Assembly (NCBI GenBank): GCA_029213005.1
Contig: JARGPI010000013.1
Coordinates: 104,224-168,223, forward strand
Reading direction: 5' to 3'
DNA length: 64,000 nucleotides
From: Verrucomicrobiales bacterium
GTDB taxonomy: Bacteria > Verrucomicrobiota > Verrucomicrobiia > Verrucomicrobiales > DEV007
Shown here: positions 8,747-17,429 of the stretch, one piece after another
How positions within the stretch are numbered: position 1 is the first letter of the stretch
Layout: each line of letters starts with the position of its first letter
Program-made: the position numbers and the translations under genes
The notes under the pieces: model-generated
What the model was told of the DNA's origin: nothing
What the model saw: the letters and a program-made list of their open reading frames with translations, nothing else
Database searches by the model: none

Positions 8747-9190
8747 TTACTCGTTACAATCGTCGCAGCGATCACACACGATCGAATGACGAATCGGCTG
8801 CTTGGTTTTCCAGCCATTTTTCTTCGAAGCCGACTTCGTGACCGGGTTGCGGCTCACTTCTGTCCAGATCTTTGAAGAGCCATCGGTGTAGAGGCTCTTG
8901 TAAGTGATCTCACAAACTTCGATTTTAAAAGGATATCCTTCATCAGTGGTGTGGCACTCGTAGTGACAGCACTTCCGGCAAATCTGAGTGGTAACACACT
9001 TTACCGGACGATCCGGCCAGACAGGAAGTTTACACTCCTTCTTCGGCTTCGGCGGAGTCAATGGCTTGAGTTTTGGAGGACAAGGCAGGCAGCAGTCACC
9101 GGGGCCACCAACGGAACACGTTTTGCAATGACATGCCCCAAGAGTGAGGGCCATGACTCCAAACAGCAGCAATGTAAAAATTTGTCTCAT
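8747..9190 (-). CDS. Cysteine-rich lipoprotein
   Basis: A 147-aa protein with a lipoprotein signal peptide (RQIFTLLLFGVMALTLGAC; lipobox LGAC, lipidated C20). The mature part holds 16 cysteines in 128 residues, in clusters such as CHCKTC, DCCLPCPP, CRKCCHYEC and CDRCDDC at the C-terminus. A Pro/Lys linker (PPKLKPLTPPKPKKEC) separates the first cluster from the rest. The pattern suggests many disulphides or metal binding in the periplasm or at the outer membrane. No family is recognised. The CxxC clusters could bind metal, but the exported location favours disulphides. Confidence 0.68.
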   Translation of the reverse strand: MRQIFTLLLFGVMALTLGACHCKTCSVGGPGDCCLPCPPKLKPLTPPKPKKECKLPVWPDRPVKCVTTQICRKCCHYECHTTDEGYPFKIEVCEITYKSLYTDGSSKIWTEVSRNPVTKSASKKNGWKTKQPIRHSIVCDRCDDCNE

Positions 9191-9418
9191 AAAAGGTCGT
9201 GTTCCAGTATCGAGTCGGGAAAAATTTGTAAAAAATGCCCTAATACTCCCTATCGTTTATCGTTTGGCGTCCTGTTCGTCAACTCTCATTTTCGTTTTTT
9301 AAACACATGATCGTGAGCCATTCGATCGTCTCATTCGCGAAAATCGACAAACTTGGGTTTCAATGTTAGTAAAAAGCGTTAGGGTAATTATGGTTTATGG
9401 AAATAAAGTTGATCACGT

Positions 9419-11446
9419 ATGAGCGAAATTTCTGATCAGCGCTCCTCATCATCTCAAGCAAAAGAACTGGCCGTCGGAACAACGTTTCTCGAAGGGCGGT
9501 TTCATGTCATTGAGTCGGTCGATAACGCGGATTTTGGAATCGCGTGGGTTGCTCACGACTCGACTTTGCACAGCGATGCCACCTTGAAATATTTGCTGGA
9601 TTGCACCCTGCTGAGCGACACGGAGATCTCGGATTTTTGCGAAGAAACCAAGTGGAATCTTTTCGAGGAAAAGCCCAATATCGTCCGGGTATTTGAACTG
9701 CGTCAGCCGGGATCTGCCGCTAACCTGATTCAGGAGTTAATCAATTTACCGTCAATCAGTCAAACTTCTCAGCCCGGTCATTCCATTTTTGACGTTCAGG
9801 ATATTCAAGACTGGATCAAACTGCTGTGCGAAACCCTGCGAGAGGTCCATCACAACGGGACGGCGCCCCTCTCCGATTCCCACTCGTCAGGTCATTTCAA
9901 CGTAAAAGATAACAGTCGTTTCGAACCCGACTTTTCCGTTTCCGCCCCCGTCAACGAAACGGTTGCCAGACTGACCGGAGTCCCCACTATCTTCACCAAA
10001 GCCTATGGCAGTCCCGAGCAGGCGCTGGGTGCCCCTTACGGTGAGAAACAGGATGTCTACGCGATCGGCGCTCTGATCTATGACCTTCTCACCGGTCGTC
10101 CGCCCTTCTTTCACGGGGATATCCTGGCGCAGATCCAACAAGCCAGCGCTCCACTGATGAGCAACCGCCGCCGGAATCTGGGTTGCAAAGGAGCTTTGAT
10201 CCCCCAGAGATGGGAGGAAACCGTCGCCGCCTGTCTCGCAAAAAATCCGGCAGATCGTCCCGATTTTGATGAGTTGATCACGATGCTCTTTAAAGAGGCG
10301 GGCCCGATTGTAACCACGAAAACGAAACGCAACTTTCCTTTTGCCAAAATCGGGATGGCGGCCGTTGGATTGTTCGCCCTCAGCGGAATCTCCGTCTGCA
10401 GTTTACGCGATAAGCCCGAAACCTCACCCGAACCCGTCGTCGCCAGCCTCGAATCGAAAAAAATCGTCGAGACCCCACGACCGGAACCCGTTCTAAAATC
10501 AGAGCCGGAGCCGGAACCGGAACCGAAAAAGGAGGAACCTATCCCCGGCCCCACCCCCGTCGTGAGTTCGATGATTCCACGTGAAGAGATCGAAGAGAAA
10601 ATCCTCCCCACCGTCGCCAAGCCACCGAAGCTCGCGATGGTCGAAAAAGAGCAGTCTCTGCCATTCCTGAGGGATTTCCGCCTGTTCGCCCGGCTCATGA
10701 ATCCGGAACCGGCCCCGCTCTCACTGGCATCACCGGAACCGGAACCCGAGATTGTCGAAATGGTAAAAGCCGGACCGCCACCAGTAGTGAAACCTGAACC
10801 CGTCGCTCCAATTGTCGAAGCGCCACCGGTCCAAGCTCCCCTCTCTCCCGTGAAAGAGGGCGAATCCTTCACCCTGAAATCGATAGGTATCGAAATGATT
10901 TGGGTAGATCCGATTGGTTCATGGGTCGCCAAGTCGGAAGTGACTCAAGAGCAGTTTCGAAGAGGCGGTGGAAGTGGCTATAAAAAATTCAAAGGTGATG
11001 AACAACTTGCTCATGACAGCATTACCTGGCATGGCGCTATAGAATTCTGCGAAAATCTAAACAAATCGGAAGCTCGAGAAAACCGACTACCTTCCGGTTT
11101 TACCTATACTTTACCAACCGAAGACCAATGGAAAACCTATGTGGGCGATGCCTCGCTGGAGAATTCCGTTTACGGAGGGAAAAGTTCTACCGGCCCTTCC
11201 CGGCCCGGAACTAAGCAAGCCAACAACTTCGGTCTCGTCGACGTAAGAGGCAATCTCTGGGAGTGGATGCTAAATGACTACAAACCCGGCGTCCCCGAAA
11301 AAGGAAAGGTCCTCAGAGGCGGATCCTGGATGACGAGCGCAAAGATGATAATGGACAAAAATGCCCGCTTCTACGGTATCGAAGACAATCCCTATTTCCA
11401 ATATGGATTTCGATTTGTCCTGACTCCTATAGCGTCAGACAGTTAA
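9419..11446 (+). CDS. Kinase-like (probable pseudokinase) protein with C-terminal FGE-sulfatase domain
   Basis: A 675-aa protein in three parts. Residues about 20-295 have a Ser/Thr kinase fold: ATLK (K57), SPEQALG (198-204), DVYAIGALIYDLLTGRPPF (212-230) and NPADRPDFDEL. The catalytic HRDxKxxN loop is replaced by PLSDSHSSGHF, and DFG is DFS (171-173), so kinase activity is doubtful. A transmembrane helix (about 311-328) and a long Pro/Glu-rich linker (SEPEPEPEPKKEEP and similar) follow. The last about 185 residues are an FGE/SUMF1-like fold (IEMIWVDPIGSWVAKSEVTQ, LPTEDQWKTY, NNFGLVDVRGNLWEW, VLRGGSW), which would be periplasmic. In such fusions the FGE fold often acts as a binding domain. 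The role is not known. Confidence 0.85.
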   Translation: MSEISDQRSSSSQAKELAVGTTFLEGRFHVIESVDNADFGIAWVAHDSTLHSDATLKYLLDCTLLSDTEISDFCEETKWNLFEEKPNIVRVFELRQPGSAANLIQELINLPSISQTSQPGHSIFDVQDIQDWIKLLCETLREVHHNGTAPLSDSHSSGHFNVKDNSRFEPDFSVSAPVNETVARLTGVPTIFTKAYGSPEQALGAPYGEKQDVYAIGALIYDLLTGRPPFFHGDILAQIQQASAPLMSNRRRNLGCKGALIPQRWEETVAACLAKNPADRPDFDELITMLFKEAGPIVTTKTKRNFPFAKIGMAAVGLFALSGISVCSLRDKPETSPEPVVASLESKKIVETPRPEPVLKSEPEPEPEPKKEEPIPGPTPVVSSMIPREEIEEKILPTVAKPPKLAMVEKEQSLPFLRDFRLFARLMNPEPAPLSLASPEPEPEIVEMVKAGPPPVVKPEPVAPIVEAPPVQAPLSPVKEGESFTLKSIGIEMIWVDPIGSWVAKSEVTQEQFRRGGGSGYKKFKGDEQLAHDSITWHGAIEFCENLNKSEARENRLPSGFTYTLPTEDQWKTYVGDASLENSVYGGKSSTGPSRPGTKQANNFGLVDVRGNLWEWMLNDYKPGVPEKGKVLRGGSWMTSAKMIMDKNARFYGIEDNPYFQYGFRFVLTPIASDS

Positions 11447-11452
11447 CGGAAA

Positions 11453-11478
11453 CTGCCACCCCCCGAAAGAGGTGGCAG
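11453..11478 (+). terminator. Hairpin downstream of the kinase-like gene
   Basis: CTGCCACC (11453-11460) pairs with GGTGGCAG (11471-11478) around a 10-base loop, starting 7 bases after the stop codon. No T-run follows, so it may be a processing or stability hairpin instead of a classical intrinsic terminator. Confidence 0.4.
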
Positions 11479-11628
11479 CCGTAACCAGTCAGATTAAGCT
11501 AATGAAAGCGAGACGAGTCTCACCTTCAGCTTACCTTCCAGTTGATTAAGTAAGCAGTATTCAGGCCAGTTTGAGCTGACCCGTCGTTTACTTGTAAAAT
11601 AAGACCTTTCGGCGAGCTCCGATTGATA

Positions 11629-13053
11629 TCACATCAGTTTCGCGCCAGCTTCGGCCAGCTCACTTCGCTCCACTTTCTCCAGAGAGATATGGGCAGAGAT
11701 CGGAGAGTCAGCCATCTTCTGGCGGGTGTAGACCAAGCCGTTACTTCGACTATCAACATACGGATTATCGATCTGAGCCGGATCACCAATCAGAACGAGT
11801 TTCGAACCGCGGGACATCCGGGTTACTACCGTTTTTGCCTCTAGCGGAGACAATTGCTGCGCCTCGTCGAGCACAAAGAAACGGTTGGGAATGGAACGTC
11901 CACGGATATAGCAAAGCGCCTCAATTTCAATCGTGTTACTATCGATCAATTCCTGATAAGGATGAGGTTCCGGTCCTTCGCCTTTCTTCTTCCCTTTTGA
12001 AGGCATCAGGTAATCCAGGGCATCGTAAATCGGCTGCAACCAGGGACGAAGTTTTTCTTCAAGATCGCCGGGCAGGAAGCCAACGCCTTCACCCATCGGA
12101 ACGACGGGACGACTGATCGTGATACCGGTATAGTCCCTCTGAAAAACCGCGTGTAAAGCCGCCGCGACCCCGACCAGAGTCTTACCCGTTCCGGCTGAGC
12201 CAAAACAGGTTACCAGTTTAATATCCGGATTCAAAAGCGCATCAACCAGGCAACGCTGACCGAGGTTGAGCGGCTTCAGCCCAATTCCCTTGGGATTCTT
12301 CAATGCATCCGGAACTGCCAATTTGTGAAAGACACCGTCCAGATACCTCGCAGGGATCGTTTTCTTCTCACCAGCTTCCAGCAAAACATATTGGTTTGCT
12401 GAGAGTTCCGGAATCTCCATCTCCAGAACCCGGGAACTGGCAAAACGCTGCAGCTCATTGGGTTCCACGCTGATTCGGCGGAAACCATGGGCCTGAACTT
12501 CGTCCTGATTGACTTTATCGTTCTGATAGTCTTCACAAACCAGGCCCAGAACCCGGGCCTTAAGCTGCATATTAAGATCTTTCGTCACCAGGATCGTTTT
12601 CCCCTGATTCGCATCGGCAATCAAAACCGAACAGGCGATGATCCGATGATCAATCTTCTCATGATCCGTTAGAATTCTTCGGCACCGGGCCAGCTTCTGT
12701 TTGGAGCGGGCCAATCCATAGTCCGCTGCGACCACGCGAATCGTGCCGCCACCCTCTGTTTTAAACCCGCTGGTAATCTCTTCGGGGTGCTCCTCAAAGA
12801 ACGTCGAGAGTAGTCGGTGCACCGACCGTGCGCTCGCCCCGCGATCCGTTTGCTCATTTTTAAACCGATCCAGTTCGCTCAGAACCTCGAAAGGAACACA
12901 GACATGATTGTCTCCAAATTTGAATAGACAATTGGGGTCGTGAATTAAGACGTTGGTGTCGAGAACGAAGTTTTTACCGGTTTTGTTTGGTGCTTTCAGG
13001 CCTGAGTCGGCCGTCCCGGGTGTGATTTCCAGTGTTTCCTTGGCTTTACTCAT
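11629..13053 (-). CDS. PIN domain-PhoH ATPase (YlaK type)
   Basis: A 474-aa protein combining an N-terminal PIN nuclease domain (FVLDTNVLIHD, then acidic residues in LVTKDLNMQLKARVLG) with a C-terminal PhoH P-loop ATPase. The Walker A is GSAGTGKT, the substrate loop ISRPVVPMGEGVGFLPG and the Walker B FVLDEAQQL. PhoH2-type PIN-PhoH proteins are RNA helicase/ribonucleases in other bacteria. The ATG at 13053 is preferred. The longest frame begins with a TTG at 13083 adding MTGATICQHP, which does not look conserved. It stands downstream of a LysR gene on the same strand across a 70-bp gap. Confidence 0.92.
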   Translation of the reverse strand: MSKAKETLEITPGTADSGLKAPNKTGKNFVLDTNVLIHDPNCLFKFGDNHVCVPFEVLSELDRFKNEQTDRGASARSVHRLLSTFFEEHPEEITSGFKTEGGGTIRVVAADYGLARSKQKLARCRRILTDHEKIDHRIIACSVLIADANQGKTILVTKDLNMQLKARVLGLVCEDYQNDKVNQDEVQAHGFRRISVEPNELQRFASSRVLEMEIPELSANQYVLLEAGEKKTIPARYLDGVFHKLAVPDALKNPKGIGLKPLNLGQRCLVDALLNPDIKLVTCFGSAGTGKTLVGVAAALHAVFQRDYTGITISRPVVPMGEGVGFLPGDLEEKLRPWLQPIYDALDYLMPSKGKKKGEGPEPHPYQELIDSNTIEIEALCYIRGRSIPNRFFVLDEAQQLSPLEAKTVVTRMSRGSKLVLIGDPAQIDNPYVDSRSNGLVYTRQKMADSPISAHISLEKVERSELAEAGAKLM

Positions 13054-13123
13054 AGGATGCTGACAAATCGTAGCACCGGTCAAGTGATTAGGAAAACTTA
13101 ATTTGTAACCTTTTCGGAATGAT

Positions 13124-14020
13124 TTATTTTGACAGCTTTGATAGGTTTTCGGCGTAAGCCTCTGTTAACGCAACAAAGCGACTTGCGACCGGTTTCAGTT
13201 CACCGCTGTAAAGGATTCCTAATGAAAGTTTTGGGAACCCTTTGGGTAATTTGATTTGTTTAACCGTGTCCGGCCAGGTCACTCCGGGGATATCGACTGC
13301 GATCCCGAAGCCAAAACCTTTTTCGACATACTTTTGAATCAGGCTGATCTCACTGACCTCCATTGTCGCTTCCCAACTCAGATTTCGCTGGGACAGGCCG
13401 GTTTGAAATACTCTGGCAGCGGCTTCGATTCCGGGAAGAGCGACAAGCGGCTCCTGAATATGACCGCCAATGCTACCATTCAAAATATCCTTGAAATGGT
13501 TTACCGGACACGACACCGGAGCTAACAGCGTCAGAGGAATATCGAGCAGTTTCCGGGTTTTAATTCCCGCTGCCGCTTTCCGGTGAAGCACCGCAATCGC
13601 GACGTCCGCCTCCTGCTTCACCAATGCGGATTCGACCTCCGAGGGATTCAATTCCCTTAGCGAAAGTCGCAGCCCGGGATGCTCATCCCGAAGGCTTTGC
13701 AGGACCTCCGGAAGGTGATGTGTCAGAGCTGATGCCGAGGCCGCAAGCCTGAGATGCTGACTTTCCTCACCACTGAGGCGCTGCGCCATCAGGTCCAGTT
13801 TCGAAAAGAAAGGCTCAATAAATTCAAACAACTCTTCCCCCGCAGGAGTCAACGCAAAGGGACGCCGCCGGAACAGCTTTACGCCGAGATGATCTTCCAA
13901 CTGGAGAATCTGCCCACTCACAGCCGGTTGTTGAATGCCGTAGGGCATTTTTCTCACCGCTTCGGTGATCCCCTGGAATTTTGCCACAAAATAAAAGAGC
14001 TCCAGATGATGAGGGTTCAT
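13124..14020 (-). CDS. LysR-family transcriptional regulator
   Basis: A 298-aa regulator with the usual layout: an N-terminal winged HTH (HHLELFYFVAKFQGITEAVR, then QQPAVSGQILQLEDHLGVKLFRR; about 1-62) and a periplasmic-binding-like effector domain (about 90-295). The first helices match LysR helix spacing, with a slightly atypical HTH (KMPYGIQQPAVSGQI). It is located between phoH and the serine-hydrolase/NamZ gene, all on the minus strand. LysR proteins usually control a neighbouring gene, but there is no divergent partner here, so the target is unclear. Confidence 0.9.
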   Translation of the reverse strand: MNPHHLELFYFVAKFQGITEAVRKMPYGIQQPAVSGQILQLEDHLGVKLFRRRPFALTPAGEELFEFIEPFFSKLDLMAQRLSGEESQHLRLAASASALTHHLPEVLQSLRDEHPGLRLSLRELNPSEVESALVKQEADVAIAVLHRKAAAGIKTRKLLDIPLTLLAPVSCPVNHFKDILNGSIGGHIQEPLVALPGIEAAARVFQTGLSQRNLSWEATMEVSEISLIQKYVEKGFGFGIAVDIPGVTWPDTVKQIKLPKGFPKLSLGILYSGELKPVASRFVALTEAYAENLSKLSK

Positions 14021-14067
14021 ATTTGCAGCAGGAAGCGTTCGAGTTCAACAAGCAGTGGCGGGTAAGA

Positions 14068-16482
14068 TCAGCGATCGTAGATGAGAAACTTTTGGCGGCG
14101 CTTTTTGAATTGCTTCAACGGTTTTTCCCAGTCGCTGCGAATCGATTTGGTTGATTTCCCACGAATCCATTTTGAATGCGTTTCGGGGTGACGAAGCAGC
14201 ACATTTCCTTTTGCCACCAAAGTGAAAGTCTCGGGATAGTCAGCCTGTATTGCCCGGCCGATAGCGAGGCCTACATCAATCGCGTTCATCGCAACGCGAT
14301 CGGTGATAATAATCCTTACACCACCACAATCCTCATTTTCATACACGCTGTCATTCGGCGTGAACCTTATCGGCACAAAGATGACTCCTTTCAGTTTTTC
14401 GGTATTCAAACGATCAACAAGACGACCTTCCGTAATCCAGGGCGCCCCCACAACTTCGAATGGCGTCGTGGTTCCTCGACCTACAGAAAGATTGGTAAAT
14501 TCCAGCAACCCGATCCCGGGATAAAGCATAGCCTCAGTTAACGAGCGGATATTTGGCGAAGGATTTAACCAGGGTAGCCCGGTTTGATCGAAATACATCG
14601 CGGGATGCCAACCGGCGACTGGAATGATCTGCAAATCCAATCCCTCGAGCCCACGTTCCACCTGAAACATTCTGGCGAGCTCCCCTACCGTCATACCATG
14701 TTGAACCGGAATAGGGTGATAAGCGACAAAATCATTTCCCTCACCTTCCCGAATCGGTCCATCAAATACCATACCTCCAATCGGGTTTACCCGGTCGAGA
14801 ACGACAAACCTTTTGCCATTTTCATGAGCAGCCTCCATCGCAAGTCCCATCGTTGATATATAAGTATAGAAACGGCAACCGATATCCTGAATGTCAAAAA
14901 CCAGGGTATCGATATCACTCAGTTGCCCGGCCGTAGGTTTCCGGTTTTCACTTTTATATAGACTGTAGATCGGCAGCCCCGTCTTGCGGTCTTTCCCGTC
15001 CTCAATTGTTTCGGTATCGAGCGTCCCGCGAATGCCATGCTCCGGTGAGAACAGCTTCTTTAAATGAATATTGGGAGCCGACGCCAATAGATCAATAGTG
15101 GACCGCCGTGAACTGCTGATCCCGGTGTGATTGGTGACCAATCCGATTTTCCGTCCTTCCAGCAAATCAAATTTACGGTCTTCCAGAACATCGATTCCAT
15201 TTCTGACCTGTCCGGGCCCGCTGCCGGCAGTCTGACTGGTCAGGTCCAACTCATCGAGCGGTGCCTCACTCACCATCGAAGGCGCTTTTTCCCAATACCC
15301 GACAGCCTCAGCAGCCAGAGTTCCGATTCTTTTTCGGAGATTGCGGATTGAGCCCGACTCATTGGGATGATTCCGGTTCGCCAATAAAATCACAAAAGTC
15401 TCGGACTGTGGGTCAATCCAGATCGAAGTCCCGGTCCAGCCGGTATGTCCATAACCACCCACCGGGAAGTTTTCGCCCCTCTGATAGGAAAATGGAGAGC
15501 CAATATCCCAGCCCAGTCCCCGCGGAGCGTTCAATTCTGCTGGAACATGAGATTCCGTTGCCAGCCGGATACTGCGTTCATCGAATATTTGGATCCCATC
15601 CACTTTTCCCATTTCGAGAAAGACGCGGCAAAACTTCGCGATATCTTCCGCTGTGGAAAACAACCCGGCGTGCCCGGCCACACCCCGCATCCGGCGACAG
15701 ACTGGATCGTGAACCTCACCACGAATCAATCCGTAGTCCTTGAGAAAAGTTGTCGGGGCGATTCTTTCAATCAAACCTGATTTCGGCGCGAAAAACGTGT
15801 CGCTCATGCCCAGAGGGGCATAGAAGTTATCACGGGCGTAGACATCGATTCGTTTACCTGACGCCTTTCGAACAATTTCCGCCAGCAGGATAAAATTAAC
15901 GTCACTGTAACGGAAGCGACTTCCCGGCGGCTCAATCAAGCCGATTTCAGTGGCGCGTTGAACCCCGTCGTTGTGGCCCCAGAATTCCCGGGTCATCAGC
16001 GAGATAGAGGGCGGCAGTCCGCTCTGGTGGGTCAGGAGATGCAAGATCGTGATCCGCTCACGATCCTCAGGCATTACGGTTTCGTCCTTTGGATTCTGGC
16101 TGACTCCACCGGACAGGAATCCCGGCAGGTATTTCGCCACTGGATCGTGAATATCGATCACACCGGCTTCATACAGATGAAGAATTGCGGGAGCCGTTGC
16201 GAGGACTTTGGTCAAACTGGCAACATCGAAAATGGTATCGGAGGTCATCACTTCCCGATGCGGGTAACTCACCCGGTTACCATAGGCGGAATGGTAACTC
16301 TGACCTTTGGACTCCAACCACAGAACCGCTCCCGGAATGGAGCCTTCGTCGATCGCAGCGTTGATTGTCGCGTCGATTTCCTTCAGCTTCCCCGCTTTCA
16401 AATCGTCAATAGCCGAACCGACAGTAGCGAAGAAGCCAAGCACAACCAGGGCGAAAAGTTTAAAATGGATCCGGGAAGTCAC
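14068..16482 (-). CDS. Serine hydrolase (class C beta-lactamase fold) fused to NamZ-type exo-N-acetylmuramidase (DUF1343)
   Basis: An 804-aa exported protein. After a signal peptide (FKLFALVVLGFFATVGSA) comes a penicillin-binding/class C beta-lactamase-fold domain (about 30-400) with SxxK in VASLTKVLA, YSD in RYSDVNF and the third motif HTG in YGHTGWTG. Residues about 430-800 are DUF1343: GRKIGLVTNHTG, FSPEHGIRG, DTLVFDIQDIGCRFYTYISTM, LDRVNPIGG and PSPNIRSLTEAMLYPGIGLLE. In Bacillus, an amidase of the first fold (AmiE) and the DUF1343 enzyme NamZ are separate genes of one peptidoglycan-recycling cluster with NagZ. The fusion suggests a two-step muropeptide degrader in the periplasm (inference). 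Confidence 0.9.
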   Translation of the reverse strand: MTSRIHFKLFALVVLGFFATVGSAIDDLKAGKLKEIDATINAAIDEGSIPGAVLWLESKGQSYHSAYGNRVSYPHREVMTSDTIFDVASLTKVLATAPAILHLYEAGVIDIHDPVAKYLPGFLSGGVSQNPKDETVMPEDRERITILHLLTHQSGLPPSISLMTREFWGHNDGVQRATEIGLIEPPGSRFRYSDVNFILLAEIVRKASGKRIDVYARDNFYAPLGMSDTFFAPKSGLIERIAPTTFLKDYGLIRGEVHDPVCRRMRGVAGHAGLFSTAEDIAKFCRVFLEMGKVDGIQIFDERSIRLATESHVPAELNAPRGLGWDIGSPFSYQRGENFPVGGYGHTGWTGTSIWIDPQSETFVILLANRNHPNESGSIRNLRKRIGTLAAEAVGYWEKAPSMVSEAPLDELDLTSQTAGSGPGQVRNGIDVLEDRKFDLLEGRKIGLVTNHTGISSSRRSTIDLLASAPNIHLKKLFSPEHGIRGTLDTETIEDGKDRKTGLPIYSLYKSENRKPTAGQLSDIDTLVFDIQDIGCRFYTYISTMGLAMEAAHENGKRFVVLDRVNPIGGMVFDGPIREGEGNDFVAYHPIPVQHGMTVGELARMFQVERGLEGLDLQIIPVAGWHPAMYFDQTGLPWLNPSPNIRSLTEAMLYPGIGLLEFTNLSVGRGTTTPFEVVGAPWITEGRLVDRLNTEKLKGVIFVPIRFTPNDSVYENEDCGGVRIIITDRVAMNAIDVGLAIGRAIQADYPETFTLVAKGNVLLRHPETHSKWIRGKSTKSIRSDWEKPLKQFKKRRQKFLIYDR

Positions 16483-16566
16483 GAAACAAATGGATTGGAG
16501 TTACGGTCTAATTCCATCGAAGATACACTCTTTACCTCTCGATTGTCAGCCTCTTTTTCAGGACAC

Positions 16567-17364
16567 CTATTTCCGGGTAATTCCCAGAAAATTTCTCACC
16601 GGCGACATTTCGGCCCGGTAGGTGACTTTACCATCGCTCTGTTTTAAATAGAACCCGGTGGATCGCCCTCCATCAAGATTGATCGCCCGATTCACCTTCA
16701 GATCCTTGAACACCGCTGCCGAATCCAAAACCGATGCTAATTCGGCAAGACTGACGAACGAACTGGTGCCCAGCATCCAGGTCCCTTTCCAGTCGGTTAA
16801 CACAAAGGACCTCGGACGGGATTTGGAATCGGAGAGCCCCTTGACGGCAACACTGTTTGAAATCAGCATGGGCCCGGTCTGAATCGCCTGCTCGACTCCG
16901 CTGCCACCTTTGAAATCGAGCCTTCTTACAATATGAATCCCTCCAACTCCGGACCAGATCACTCCACTGGCTAATCCGTTTCGATTGGAATTCACATAGG
17001 GAGCGATTTTCTTACCATCCTGATAGACGACCCCGAGCGCTTTAAAGTCAGCCCCGTAAAACCCGCCATTCAGGCCGGCCACGCAGCCGGTCTTTTCCAT
17101 CGCGTCGCGAAGATTCGAAAATGGCCGGTTACTTTGATCGTCGCCCTGATCGACCACTTTCAGGGTAAAATCTTTCGAGCTGAATTCGACCAAATTCAGC
17201 GAAACCTTCTTTCCGTCCGGACTCACCGCGTCTTTCCGGATCTGAACCGGAGTCTCTTCACTTCTGGAGTCTTCCAGAAGTTTCCATTCCTCTCCTTTCG
17301 AAGCTCCCGAACCTACGAAAGCATACGAAAGGAAAAGTAATAGTCGTCGAATGGAAAGCGCCAT
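16567..17364 (-). CDS. Phosphodiester glycosidase (NAGPA-domain) family protein, exported
   Basis: A 265-aa protein with a signal peptide (MALSIRRLLLFLSYAFVGSG) and one NAGPA domain (PF09992). Motifs are CVAGLNGGFYGADFKALGVV, NGLASGVIWSG, IQTGPMLISN, RSFVLTDWKGTWMLGTSSF and AINLDGGRSTGFYL near the end. Members include phosphodiester glycosidases that remove GlcNAc from phosphodiesters, and peptidoglycan-associated proteins. The ATG at 17364 gives a proper signal peptide; a GTG at 17409 adds 15 residues with no purpose. It precedes the serine-hydrolase/NamZ gene in the same direction by 84 bp, which supports a cell-wall sugar role for both. Confidence 0.82.
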   Translation of the reverse strand: MALSIRRLLLFLSYAFVGSGASKGEEWKLLEDSRSEETPVQIRKDAVSPDGKKVSLNLVEFSSKDFTLKVVDQGDDQSNRPFSNLRDAMEKTGCVAGLNGGFYGADFKALGVVYQDGKKIAPYVNSNRNGLASGVIWSGVGGIHIVRRLDFKGGSGVEQAIQTGPMLISNSVAVKGLSDSKSRPRSFVLTDWKGTWMLGTSSFVSLAELASVLDSAAVFKDLKVNRAINLDGGRSTGFYLKQSDGKVTYRAEMSPVRNFLGITRK

Positions 17365-17429
17365 ATAAATCGGGTACGAACCACTCTCAATAGGGTTTGA
17401 TAAAAACACCCGAAAAATGAAAGCAGCGC

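Noticed and set aside
10111..10932. 273-codon frame antisense to the kinase-FGE gene
   Set aside because: Low-complexity Gly/Ser text is the mirror of the Pro/Glu linker repeats; no independent support.
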